64,000 bases of DNA. Origin: Sagittula sp048553715. Its GTDB lineage: Bacteria; Pseudomonadota; Alphaproteobacteria; Rhodobacterales; Rhodobacteraceae. The DNA lies in NCBI RefSeq assembly GCF_048553715.1, contig NZ_JBLZNC010000004.1, forward strand, positions 186,001 through 250,000, written 5' to 3'. Positions 46,117 to 54,591 of the stretch are shown here, piece by piece. Both the position numbers and the translations under genes were made by a program. Below the pieces are notes generated by a model, which had not been told where the DNA came from, did not search any database, and saw only the letters and a list, made by a program, of their open reading frames with translations. The first letter of the stretch is position 1, and each line of letters begins with the position of its first letter.

Positions 46117-46293
46117 CGTCGCCTGAGTAGCTTGGTTGCGGTCGATCTCGATCAATTCCCATCTCTCGGGGATGATAACTTGCACGGTGCAAGTATTGCT
46201 ATATTTTTCAATTACTTGACTCAAATAGCCTCTCGGAAATATGACGATACGACCTTGCGAATCGGGCCACACGGAAGCGCCTTGATCGCATAA

Positions 46294-47211
46294 GTGGCAT
46301 CCGCCTCCGGACCGGGGGGAATGCAGCAAGATGAGAGGACTTACATCTTGGAAAACCACCCCAATGATATCTGGCTCACCTACTACCGAAGCCACCTCCT
46401 CAACGTGTCATCAGAGCGATACGCCTACGCGGCTGACCGGGAGGTTTGGGAAACGGCATCCCCGAAATCGCTTGAATGGCTCGATCAACTGACGATGCCA
46501 AAGAGCCGTCGGCCGGTTTCTCTGGAGCAGGTCGATACAGCGTTCGCCACAGTCCTCGAAATGAAAAAGTGGGACCGTGAAACCATCGCAGCGATCCAGC
46601 GCGTCGTCCGGAGCCACGTTGAAGAGATCGCGAAAAACGCGGAATACGAAGGCCCGGCGTTTCCAAACTTGATGTTCACCGGGGAACTGGCATGGGAGTT
46701 CGCCGACGCCTTGGCCAGCGCGCTGACGCCGGGCGATGTTCACAGGAAGGACGACCTTACCAAAGACTGGGGGCAACCTCTGGTCGACGACCTTCTCCGC
46801 GCGATGGCCGCAAGCGAATACGCCCAGATCATTGTCCTGACGGAACCGCTTAATAGAACCGCGGCAATCTACCTCGACGGCCTCTTCATTGACGTGCCGG
46901 ACAAGACAGTCAGCGTTTCGCGCTGGTCCGTGCAGGTGGACATTTCGCACGTCACCTGGTTTGGCGTACTCGACGTTCCGCTGGAAGACGTTCCCGAGAC
47001 CCTCCTTCCGGCATTTCACCTGTTCCGGATCGATGCGATCAGTGATGAGGAGCTGGTGGAGCACCTGGTCGGTGTCGCCGTGCAACAAACCGGCGGCGAG
47101 CACATCGATGAAATTCGACAGTACGCCGAGCAATTGCTACGGACAACAACGTCACGCGATCCCGGAGGTCTCGCCGACGTGATGCTGGCCTACGTGCGCG
47201 ACGAGCTTTAG
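46294..47211 (+). CDS. Hypothetical cargo protein
   Basis: A protein of about 300 residues, mostly helical in its first half (SSERYAYAADREVW, DRETIAAIQRVVRSHVEEIA), then strands around IIVLTEPLNRTAAIYLDGLF and HVTWFGVLDVPLEDVPETLL. No family was recognised. The start is uncertain: GTG at 46294, or ATG at 46321 nine codons later with a GGGGGGA run directly in front. It is the first gene after the tnsB terminator and is flanked by non-coding DNA. Confidence 0.6.
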   Translation: MASASGPGGMQQDERTYILENHPNDIWLTYYRSHLLNVSSERYAYAADREVWETASPKSLEWLDQLTMPKSRRPVSLEQVDTAFATVLEMKKWDRETIAAIQRVVRSHVEEIAKNAEYEGPAFPNLMFTGELAWEFADALASALTPGDVHRKDDLTKDWGQPLVDDLLRAMAASEYAQIIVLTEPLNRTAAIYLDGLFIDVPDKTVSVSRWSVQVDISHVTWFGVLDVPLEDVPETLLPAFHLFRIDAISDEELVEHLVGVAVQQTGGEHIDEIRQYAEQLLRTTTSRDPGGLADVMLAYVRDEL

Positions 47212-47573
47212 GAATCGAGGTCAAAGCGGGCCGACGCCAGCTGTCACCGATTACTGCGCTCCATCAGGGTCGCCATTAATCGGCAGTGTATGGCGCCCCT
47301 ACAGAGCAGAAGTTCGCTGCGGCCACCATCAGCGGCGGCAATGCGCAGGAAGCGGACGCTGCAAAACTGTAAACTGTGGTCGCCCGTCACGAGACACCTG
47401 GCCCAATCCGGACATTGATCCAACCATGCGCCGCCGCGCCGCAGCTCCCCCGAAGCGGTCATTGGAACAGTTGCGCAGCATTTTGGCCCGTTCGATGCCG
47501 GCAATGCGGACGAAGCCGCGATCAATAATCGCTGATCCTATGTCTGATCTCATATTCTGGCTGATAGCGATCT
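47212..47573. other. Gene-free segment with dispersed repeat
   Basis: About 360 bp hold no supported gene. A copy of the island's degenerate repeat lies here (CGCAGCATTT at 47474, then CGGCAATGCG 15 bp further). Confidence 0.5.
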
Positions 47574-48359
47574 GTGGTAAGTCCACCGGGAACGCAGTTG
47601 CCCGAGGCTAATAACACAGTGTACCTACTTAGGTTTTCCAAAGCTGAATATCACTCGGAAACATTGAACAACGAAGAACTTCGTTTCACGCCAATCGAAG
47701 CGTGGAAGAACCTTGAAGGTTTAGATCCGGCTCGAGGAGACGCATGGGAGGGCGCTGATCGTATCGACCAACCTGACAACGTCAAGCATGTGAGAATTCG
47801 ATTTGGCTCCGATCCTTCCCTGGGTTGGGTAGAACACAAAATTGCGGGGCCAATTATCACTCGTAACGGCCAAACTAAGTATGCTGCAACACATGGACTT
47901 TGCTTCAACATAGTTGATCGCAGAGTGCTTTCCGAAGCTATAGCTCAACGTTCTGAAGTATTGAATTTCCATCGATTTTGTTGTGAATTTGGGCCAAGCT
48001 TGTTGGTGGTCACCAACGTTTCGAATTTTCTCGATCTGACAATCGAGGCGATTAAAAAAGCCTTTCCACACAAGATCGAATCCTCGTCACACGGACCAGT
48101 CACATATGTGGCAGATAACCATCATGGAGAATATTCCATCTATTGCAAGCCAGCCCGCTTTGATTGGCAGCGAGAGTTTCGAGTCGTGCTGAATGCGCCA
48201 AGTTCAAAAGGTTGTCCCCTCATCCTGCCAGTCCCTGGGTTGCAAAATGCATGCCAGCTTATTGGCGAGCTGGAGCCAAATGCCGAGATTGTGCAAGACG
48301 AAGGTGGAGAGCCAACGCTCTCCTTTTCAGCAAAAGAAAAATCCGCAACGACCTCCTAA
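47574..48359 (+). CDS. DUF2971-like protein, possible defence cargo
   Basis: A protein of about 260 residues. The N-terminal VYLLRFSKAEYHSETLNNEE with LRFTPIEAWKN resembles the start of DUF2971 proteins (a short first strand, then an element that reads like lwfs-p-fnD), and CKPARFDWQREFRVVL fits their later W-xxE-R motif. The start is unsure: GTG at 47574, or GTG at 47619 which would begin directly before YLLRFSK. Base composition is AT-richer than the core. DUF2971 proteins have been noted in defence islands. Function unknown. Confidence 0.5.
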   Translation: MVSPPGTQLPEANNTVYLLRFSKAEYHSETLNNEELRFTPIEAWKNLEGLDPARGDAWEGADRIDQPDNVKHVRIRFGSDPSLGWVEHKIAGPIITRNGQTKYAATHGLCFNIVDRRVLSEAIAQRSEVLNFHRFCCEFGPSLLVVTNVSNFLDLTIEAIKKAFPHKIESSSHGPVTYVADNHHGEYSIYCKPARFDWQREFRVVLNAPSSKGCPLILPVPGLQNACQLIGELEPNAEIVQDEGGEPTLSFSAKEKSATTS

Positions 48360-48624
48360 GCGGCCGTTCGTGATCTTCACGGCATCGGTCAGTCTGGGCT
48401 ACAAACCGTCATGCGGCGATGCGGCAACCAATGGAGCCGACTGTGGTTGAAGCCACCGATGCTTTCGGCCCAAAGCCGACCTTGGTCAAATTCACTGTTG
48501 CCGCCGCCCAGCTTCCTCATACCGGACCTTCATGCCAACGCGTAGCAAGATCCAGGATCCCAAGGTCCGCAGTGCGGACTTTGCCGACGTTTGGCTATAC
48601 TATGTGAAAGTCTGCTTTACCTTT

Positions 48625-49041
48625 TCAGTGCTCGCGTTTGCAAAGGCTATGATCCGACAAAGAAGCCAAAACATAGCAGTCTTCGGTCACTCCGCCGCCA
48701 TCGCAGCCCTTGGAAATCCGCACCAGTTCTTTCTCAAGCGCGCGGAGGCGTTTGATCTTTGTGCGCACGTCCGAGAGCTGAGCCGACGCAATATCGTTGG
48801 CCTCTGCACACGACCGGTCTGGGTGGCTCTGTAGCTCGATCAAGGCGGCAATAGCTTCAATCGAGAAGCCAAGGTCGCGGGCATGCTTGATGAAGCTCAG
48901 GCGCTCCAGCCCCGCCGCATCATACCTACGCTGATTGCCTTCCGTGCGCTCCGGTGCGTCGAGAAGCCCAGACTCTTCGTAGTAACGGATCGTTGGAACC
49001 TTGACGTTCGTGCGTCTTGAAAGCTCACCAATAGAAAACAT
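48625..49041 (-). CDS. MerR-family metal-sensing regulator (ZntR/CadR/PbrR-like)
   Basis: The product has 139 residues. MFSIGELSRRTNVKVPTIRY opens the winged-helix DNA-binding domain, a long dimer helix follows (about 75-115), and the C-terminal loop CDGGGVTEDCYVLASL, with an earlier cysteine in DRSCAEAND, has the spacing of the metal site of Zn/Cd/Pb sensors. I chose the start at 49041 over a longer frame. It lies opposite a three-gene operon, and the space between holds an operator that fits MerR action. It most likely activates that operon when metal binds. Confidence 0.88.
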   Translation of the reverse strand: MFSIGELSRRTNVKVPTIRYYEESGLLDAPERTEGNQRRYDAAGLERLSFIKHARDLGFSIEAIAALIELQSHPDRSCAEANDIASAQLSDVRTKIKRLRALEKELVRISKGCDGGGVTEDCYVLASLSDHSLCKREH

Positions 49042-49052
49042 CAAAATACCTC

Positions 49053-49083
49053 TTGAACCTCTAGTCACTAGAGATCGTATATG
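49053..49083 (+). promoter_or_regulatory. MerR-type promoter with 19-bp spacer and dyad operator
   Basis: TTGAAC at 49053-49058 and TATATG at 49078-49083 are 19 bp apart. The over-long spacer is the mark of MerR-regulated promoters. Within it CTCTAG-TCA-CTAGAG (49059-49073) is a perfect dyad. It faces the transglutaminase-CDF-methyltransferase operon. Confidence 0.82.
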
Positions 49084-49111
49084 AATTGGGACGCTGAAAC
49101 CAGAGTGAACC

Positions 49112-49882
49112 ATGTCCCAGAAATATCTCGCCGAATCCCCCATACTCGATTTTCGATCCGATGCGATCCAGGCGTTGATCGCCGAGCGCGGATGGTCTTC
49201 TCTTGACCCCGTCGCGCGCATCGGCGCGGCCTATGATTTCGCCCGAAACGAAATCCTGTTTGGATACAACAGCGACGATGCTCTGCCAGCCTCCCGCGTG
49301 CTGGCGGACGGATACGGGCAGTGTAATACCAAGGGTACGCTGCTTATGGCACTGCTCAGGGCGTTGGATATCCCCTGCCGGTTTCACGGCTTCACTATCG
49401 ACAAGGGCTTGCAGCGTGGCGTCGTACCGGAACTGGTCTATCCACTTGCCCCCCGGAACATCATCCACTCTTGGGTCGAAGTTTTGATAGACGGCAAGTG
49501 GATCAATCTCGAAGGCTTTATCCTCGATCAAGGCGTTCTGAGAGCGCTTCAGGAGACCTTCCCGGATCGTACGTCGCTCTGTGCCTATGGTGCGGGGACA
49601 GATTGCCTTCAAGCTCCCCTCGTCGAGTGGTCTGGCCAAAGCACATACATACAGAAGACCGGGATCAACCACGACTTCGGTATCTTTGACAGTCCGGATG
49701 ACTTCTACAAGGACCACCGCCAGCTGTCCGGTTTGCGCGGGCTACTCTACCGTTTCTTTGTTCGGCACTGGATGAACCGGCGCGTAGCGCGGATCAGGCA
49801 AGGCCATGTGCCAATCATCCCCGGTGGCGCAGACAATCTTCTTCCCAAACAGGCATCGATCATTCTGAAGGAGACCGTATGA
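49112..49882 (+). CDS. Transglutaminase-like cysteine protein in metal operon
   Basis: The 256-residue protein carries a transglutaminase-like domain: catalytic Cys in GYGQCNTKGTLLMALLRAL (near residue 71), His in HSWVEVLIDGKWINLE (near 117) and a later acidic residue. Such folds act as peptidases, amidases or transglutaminases. It has no signal peptide. It is the first gene of the MerR-controlled operon and overlaps the CDF exporter gene by 4 bp. Why a transglutaminase fold should be made with a metal exporter is unclear. Confidence 0.8.
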   Translation: MSQKYLAESPILDFRSDAIQALIAERGWSSLDPVARIGAAYDFARNEILFGYNSDDALPASRVLADGYGQCNTKGTLLMALLRALDIPCRFHGFTIDKGLQRGVVPELVYPLAPRNIIHSWVEVLIDGKWINLEGFILDQGVLRALQETFPDRTSLCAYGAGTDCLQAPLVEWSGQSTYIQKTGINHDFGIFDSPDDFYKDHRQLSGLRGLLYRFFVRHWMNRRVARIRQGHVPIIPGGADNLLPKQASIILKETV

Positions 49883-50517
49883 TGTCAGGGTGTTGCGGAC
49901 ATGATGCCAAGTTCGATGGCGTATCGGACGACTACAAGCGGCGGCTGTGGATCGTCATCGCACTGAACGCGATGATGTTTGCCGTCGAGATGACGGCAGG
50001 CCAGGTCGCACAGTCGCAAGCTCTGAAAGCCGACGCGCTCGACTTCTTGGGCGATGCTCTGACCTATGGCATCTCACTTGCCGTCATCGGTGCTTCGATC
50101 CGCGCACGGACGAATGCAGCGCTCGCCAAGGGCATCAGTCTTCTTCTTATGGGCCTGTGGGTCTTCGGCTCGACAGTCTACCGGGTTTTCTATGTCGGCT
50201 TGCCGGAAGCCGAAATTATGGGCGTTGTTGGCGCACTGGCATTGGCGACAAACCTTGCGAGCGTGCTGCTGCTGGTCAATTACAAGGACGGGGATGCGAA
50301 TGTGCGCTCTGTCTGGCTGTGCTCGCGAAACGACGCCATCGGCAACGTCGCTGTGATGTTTGCAGCTTTGGGCGTATGGGGCACGGCCACCGGCTGGCCT
50401 GACCTGATCGTCGCTGCGATCATGGCAAGCCTGTTTCTGTCTTCCGCTTTCCAGATCGTGCGCCAGGCGCTCGCCGAACGCCGGGAGTTCAATTCACACG
50501 GTCATGCCGAAGTCTGA
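49879..50517 (+). CDS. Cation diffusion facilitator-type metal exporter
   Basis: The 212-residue membrane protein has five to six helices and the CDF motif KADALDFLGDAL (metal-binding D residues near 53 and 57), with a second site near SRNDAIGN. An N-terminal CCGHD and a C-terminal HGH can bind metal. It lacks the usual cytosolic C-terminal domain, as in short CDF variants. It likely exports Zn, Cd, Co or Pb by proton exchange. The ATG is inside the previous gene's stop (ATGA), and the stop shares a base with the next gene. Confidence 0.83.
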   Translation: MMSGCCGHDAKFDGVSDDYKRRLWIVIALNAMMFAVEMTAGQVAQSQALKADALDFLGDALTYGISLAVIGASIRARTNAALAKGISLLLMGLWVFGSTVYRVFYVGLPEAEIMGVVGALALATNLASVLLLVNYKDGDANVRSVWLCSRNDAIGNVAVMFAALGVWGTATGWPDLIVAAIMASLFLSSAFQIVRQALAERREFNSHGHAEV

Positions 50518-51065
50518 TGGAGGCCTTTCTTACTCTACTTGGCTTGGGGATTGCCGCGGGAACCTTGGCCGCGCTCATTTGGTCGATTGCGCGTCCATCG
50601 CAGCGGCTCTGGCCTCCGGACGAATACACGAGCAGAACGCCTTTCCTTGTCTGGCTTCCAACATCCACTTTGTTCGGCGTGCTTGTTCTGCTTGGCATTC
50701 TTGGATGGGCGACCCTGCCATTTCCAGACTGGATGCGGTACTGGATCGGGGTGCCTTTAACTCTCATCGGAAACGCAGCCGTCTGGTTTGAAGTTACGCG
50801 CTTCGGGATTGCCCAAACCGGCGGTGCCGTTGGACATCTGCGAACCGACGGACTTTATCGCTACTCCCGCAATCCACAGTATGTCGCAGATATCCTCATG
50901 ATCATCGGATGGATGCTGCTGACGGCCACGCCGCTCGTCGTTCTGGTCGGAAGTACCGCGATCCTCGTGCTGTTGGCCGCACCATTCGCGGAGGAGCCTT
51001 GGCTTCGCGCCCGCTACGGCGCGGACTTCGAGGAATACGTCTCGCGCGTTCGGCGTTTTCTCTGA
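50517..51065 (+). CDS. Isoprenylcysteine carboxyl methyltransferase (ICMT)-like membrane protein
   Basis: The 182-residue integral membrane protein has the ICMT/PEMT signature GLYRYSRNPQYVADI near 118 and EEPWLRARYGADFEEYVSRV near the end, which bind S-adenosylmethionine. Four to five helices are predicted. Bacterial members methylate unknown lipids or small molecules and are frequent beside metal-resistance genes. It is last in the MerR-regulated operon. Confidence 0.82.
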   Translation: MEAFLTLLGLGIAAGTLAALIWSIARPSQRLWPPDEYTSRTPFLVWLPTSTLFGVLVLLGILGWATLPFPDWMRYWIGVPLTLIGNAAVWFEVTRFGIAQTGGAVGHLRTDGLYRYSRNPQYVADILMIIGWMLLTATPLVVLVGSTAILVLLAAPFAEEPWLRARYGADFEEYVSRVRRFL

Positions 51066-51245
51066 AGCGGTCTTTCGCCACAACGCAGAAACTTGGAAGG
51101 TATGGGCTCGAAGCAGACCTGCGGCTGCGCAGCATGTCGTAAGCCTTTCAGGCAGTCGGCGACCGTCGTTCCCGGCCCTATGCGGGCCTTCACCTGACAA
51201 CTGCCGCCGCAGCGCGGCGTCACCGAAACGGCCTTCCATGCTCGC

Positions 51246-51290
51246 CGCAGCATTTCCAACGGACCGAGTTCGGCAGTGCGGACTTTTCCG
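51246..51290. repeat. Dispersed island repeat, copy at 51.2 kb
   Basis: CGCAGCATTT (51246-51255), 15 bp, then CGGCAGTGCG. The same arrangement occurs at 47474 and 51768. Confidence 0.65.
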
Positions 51291-51339
51291 ACATCGGGAC
51301 TACAACCTCATGGGTAAGTGATCGAAACGCGAGAGGTAT

Positions 51340-51612
51340 ATGCTGGGGCTCGTCGAATGCCAGGTTCATGGTCGTCAGGGTATAGGGCTGGTGTGCGAGC
51401 ACATCGCCCATGCCGTTGATGGCGACAATCCAAAAGTCGGGTTCTTTCATGGAAATGAAATAGATACCGCTCGGCCCGATGCATGGTGCAGGGCATGCGA
51501 AGACAGCCTCATCGAGCTCGACGGCGATCAGGGAGATCGCTGGTTCGATAATGCTGATTTCAAGGTATTTTGTCAGTGTTGCTGGGACGAAGCCGCCGCG
51601 GTCTGTAAGTGA
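51340..51612 (+). CDS. Small cysteine-rich protein, probably zinc-binding
   Basis: The 90-residue product starts MLGLVECQVHGRQGIGLVCE and contains CxxHG, a later CRACED and CQCCWDE, a set of paired cysteines that would suit one or two zinc sites. GAGAGGT lies close upstream of the ATG at 51340. Function unknown. It has the look of a real gene, unlike the shadow frames around it. Confidence 0.6.
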   Translation: MLGLVECQVHGRQGIGLVCEHIAHAVDGDNPKVGFFHGNEIDTARPDAWCRACEDSLIELDGDQGDRWFDNADFKVFCQCCWDEAAAVCK

Positions 51613-51767
51613 TCTGCAGGAGAGGGATCCCAGTCAACATGCGGCGCTTTGGCGTGTCCCGTACCCAGCCGAAAGGGTCGACATGGCGCGAGCGGCCCAA
51701 TGCTGACATTGACGCGCGCCTATCTGGCTGCCGCGCAGCTTCCCCGAACCAGGCGTTGGACGCATCG

Positions 51768-51812
51768 CGCAGCATTTCGGTCGGGCCGAGGCCGGCAGTG
51801 CGCAGGGAGGCG
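51768..51812. repeat. Dispersed island repeat, copy at 51.8 kb
   Basis: CGCAGCATTT (51768-51777), 15 bp, then CGGCAGTGCG. It sits just upstream of the HEPN-nuclease gene. Confidence 0.65.
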
Positions 51813-51851
51813 AACGTGCTCTCCCAGTCAAGCCGAACCTTCAAGACCTAG

Positions 51852-52901
51852 TTGCTAGCCCCAAAGACCATACATAAAGAAATTTTCCTCTTCCTTGCAT
51901 CAACTTATGGTTGGACGCATAACAACGATATCAGAACAAAGGCTCGGAGTGGCAGCTTGGATCTCGTCGAAACCCTGCGAAATAAGATTGGCTCCCTCAG
52001 TGACGGCGACCACACATCGGGCCTAAACGCTACTTTGGGTCATATTGAGGTTGCTTTTCGCCATTTGGCGCGAGGGCAAAGCGACGGAGATGAGACAGCA
52101 TTTACGGATGCAATCTATCGTACCAACCAGGCTTTTGAAGGGGCGATTAAAGAGGCATACCGCGTCTTAACGGGGAAAGACCCTCGACGGAAAACCCCGC
52201 ACAATATCGAAGAGTATCTCGAAGGAAATGGAACCTTTCGTGACAGGGTGCTAAGCCAGTTTAGAAATTATCGAACTGAATGGCGCAACCCCTCGACCCA
52301 CGACTACAAGCTGTACTTTGACGAAAGTGAGGCATTTTTAGCGATTGTATCCGTTTCAGCTTTTGCTTGTTTGCTATCAGACCAGATCGCCGCAAAGATT
52401 GCATTTGACGCGAGCAAAACCGCGCTTGATAACTCCGTTTGTGCTCCCTCGAGCGGTCAGGGGGATACAACGCTAATTAATCAAATCTCAAAATTTGTGC
52501 AGAATTTCGGCTCAACTTTCACTCGGAACAAAGTTCATGGTCCTATGAGCGAAGGGGAGATGATTGGGTCACTGCATGGAGCGATTGCTTCCGCATTGCC
52601 CGAAGTCGAAGTTTCTTTGGAGAGTCGGCTGTCCCCCGAAAGTCAATATCGCGCGGACATGATACTAAAACGGGGCGATGAACGGGTGCTTTTGGAAATG
52701 AAGCGCTTCTCGCGTCATGGAGGGTTGGTGGTGGCTCGAGAGCAAGTCGAAATGTACTTGGAAGAATCCGGAATAAATCAGGCATTGCTTATATTCATGC
52801 CAGAAGCTCCTGAGGAAATTGAGATCACTGAATACAACCCAGCCGAAAGAAATTCTCAAATAAAAATACTCTTGCCCAAGAGTGTGATTAGGCATGGCTA
52901 G
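51852..52901 (+). CDS. HEPN plus PD-(D/E)XK double-nuclease candidate, probable defence gene
   Basis: The 349-residue protein seems to join two nuclease folds. In the N-terminal half, AFEGAIKEAYRVLTGKDP leads to R145-N-P-S-T-H150, the Rx4-6H motif of HEPN ribonucleases, inside a helical bundle (about 60-180). In the C-terminal half, YRADMILKRGDERVLLEMKR gives D269, E282 and K284, the PD-(D/E)XK signature, followed by REQVEMYLEESGINQALLIF. HEPN and PD-(D/E)XK domains are both common in phage-defence proteins. The start is taken as TTG at 51852 for lack of a better codon. The gene is AT-rich and stands alone. Confidence 0.72.
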   Translation: MLAPKTIHKEIFLFLASTYGWTHNNDIRTKARSGSLDLVETLRNKIGSLSDGDHTSGLNATLGHIEVAFRHLARGQSDGDETAFTDAIYRTNQAFEGAIKEAYRVLTGKDPRRKTPHNIEEYLEGNGTFRDRVLSQFRNYRTEWRNPSTHDYKLYFDESEAFLAIVSVSAFACLLSDQIAAKIAFDASKTALDNSVCAPSSGQGDTTLINQISKFVQNFGSTFTRNKVHGPMSEGEMIGSLHGAIASALPEVEVSLESRLSPESQYRADMILKRGDERVLLEMKRFSRHGGLVVAREQVEMYLEESGINQALLIFMPEAPEEIEITEYNPAERNSQIKILLPKSVIRHG

Positions 52902-53190
52902 CTCGAAGACTATTTGGGCAGATAGCGGACTTGCGGTAATCCAGCAACAGGAGCCCAATTTCGCCTGAGGCTGACGCCGATCTTGGCCCTCTGCGGCCCT
53001 TAATCGGATGGGCTGTCGGTGCGACCGAGCTTCCCTGAAGTAGACGCTGGAATTCGCCCCGGACTTATGCAGCATTCCCACTGCCCAATTTTCTTGGACC
53101 TTCTGATGTTGCAAAAGCCAAGAGTTGTGCGCCACAAGTGGGGTCATTGGCTGCGTTAAGCCAATTTCCTTAGACTATTCGTGTGGGCAA

Positions 53191-54057
53191 TTATGGCACT
53201 AGACTGTCAACGGGCATAAAGACGTCTCCGGTTTCAGCGGCATGCCTGACTTTGAGTGAAATCGCCCGGTCTATCGCGATGCCAAGCCTAAGCGCCTCAT
53301 GAATATCGCGCCCGTCCATGCAGACCAGGCGGCGACCACGACCAAACCCTTGCAGGCCCACTTCAGTGAACCCTCCAAAGCTGACAAAAAGGCCACGGGC
53401 CCAAGATGCTTTCTGATCAAGTTTCGAATGAAATGCACCAAGCTCACCAATGCCGACCTTCTTATTCAGCCATTTTGCTTCTAGAAGATATGTCTCGCCT
53501 TCGAGCTCAAAACTACCATCAATCTGCTCTCCTACATTTTTGAATGGCTCCCGAGCGGATAGCCGAAATGCATTGAATAGGTCCTTGAGAAACTTCTCGA
53601 ATTCATATCCGCGAGTATGTGGCTCAAGGTCTCGTATCGAAATTAGACGACTTCTAAAGCGATCAAATTCAATCTCTTCTACCTTGGGAGCTCCGACGAC
53701 ATTCACCGGCGTCGTGACCGTGCCGCCTTCCAATTTTGTGATCAGTGCCGAGAACTGCCCTGATGCGCGTGGAAACGGGTCGGGCGCGTTAGTAGGGCGG
53801 ATTGCCTCCCTATGTTCCCACAGGGCACGCAGCGCACGCGCGGCAGTCCCATCGTCCACTTTGCCTAAAAAGCACTCAAGCCTTTTGCCCTTTGAGGTGC
53901 CGTTGGTGGCGTAGATGGGTGCATCGATATCAATATCGAGCTCACGAACGAAAAAATCTGCAAACGTCCTGTTGGAAAAATCCAAGACATAGCCTTTCGA
54001 TTCGCCGCGCAATATTTGTTCAATCAGGCTTAAATCAAAAGAGCGCAAGCTACTCAT
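53191..54057 (-). CDS. Mrr-like PD-(D/E)XK nuclease with AbiJ-like N-terminus
   Basis: The 288-residue protein has an N-terminal region with YVLDFSNRTFADFFVREL and a GTSKGKRLECFL segment, the pattern of small domains that head AbiJ-type defence proteins. The C-terminal half is a restriction endonuclease fold: RGYEFEKFLKDLF (149-161), D180 in EQIDGSF, and E193-A-K195 in YLLEAKW. I chose ATG 54057, which follows GAGGAACAATTTTCT. A longer frame exists. It is convergent with the HEPN-nuclease gene 290 bp away. Likely a stand-alone defence effector or a restriction-like nuclease, with no methylase near. Confidence 0.7.
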   Translation of the reverse strand: MSSLRSFDLSLIEQILRGESKGYVLDFSNRTFADFFVRELDIDIDAPIYATNGTSKGKRLECFLGKVDDGTAARALRALWEHREAIRPTNAPDPFPRASGQFSALITKLEGGTVTTPVNVVGAPKVEEIEFDRFRSRLISIRDLEPHTRGYEFEKFLKDLFNAFRLSAREPFKNVGEQIDGSFELEGETYLLEAKWLNKKVGIGELGAFHSKLDQKASWARGLFVSFGGFTEVGLQGFGRGRRLVCMDGRDIHEALRLGIAIDRAISLKVRHAAETGDVFMPVDSLVP

Positions 54058-54591
54058 AGAAAATTGTTCCTCTCTGTGCAGCGCCGACGAAGAAAAAATT
54101 CGAACGCCTTCTCGAATGGACTTCAGCATAGTTCCGCAGGTTAGCCAAGGCCAAGTCCAGAAGACCGCGCTTTGGAGTTCACACCCATTGCCAATCAGCA
54201 AGTGGTAGGCGCATACGTCCATCTATGTGAAGTCGCGTTGTTTCCATCGTCTGCTTCGCCCGACGCAAGGGTTGTCTGGTGGGTCAGCAGCCAATGTCAG
54301 ATTTCCGCCCTTCCTGTAGGCAGGGCCACCGGATGCAAAAGCAGAACGAATGTCGTGATTAGGCTGGGTGCGGACCTTCGTCAGATCTGGGACGAACGTC
54401 CGGTCTTATGCACTTACCAGCAACCGTAGGCTGCAACGGCGCCCTGCAGCATGGCGCATACTCGAGTTCTTCGCCTGAACCTTGACGCGGCTTTCCATCG
54501 TTGAGGCAATAAGCCAAGATTGGAGCAGGCCGAAGACGGGCGAGGTTTCATCGCGACGCCCAAAGAATTCCAGGGAAAGGCATCTAATCGC
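54058..54591. other. Gene-free segment
   Basis: No supported gene. Degenerate repeat-like sequence occurs around 54220-54420. It would hold the promoters of the divergent neighbours. Confidence 0.4.

Noticed and set aside
46087..46395. 102-codon minus-strand frame across the tnsB terminator
   Set aside because: Partly protein-like, but its last codons lie in the terminator and its first overlap the 46294 gene. Kept out for lack of support.
51560..51844. Minus-strand frames in the 51.6-51.8 kb and 47.2-47.5 kb spacers with similar translations
   Set aside because: They are alike only because they lie in copies of the same dispersed repeat, so they are not separate genes.
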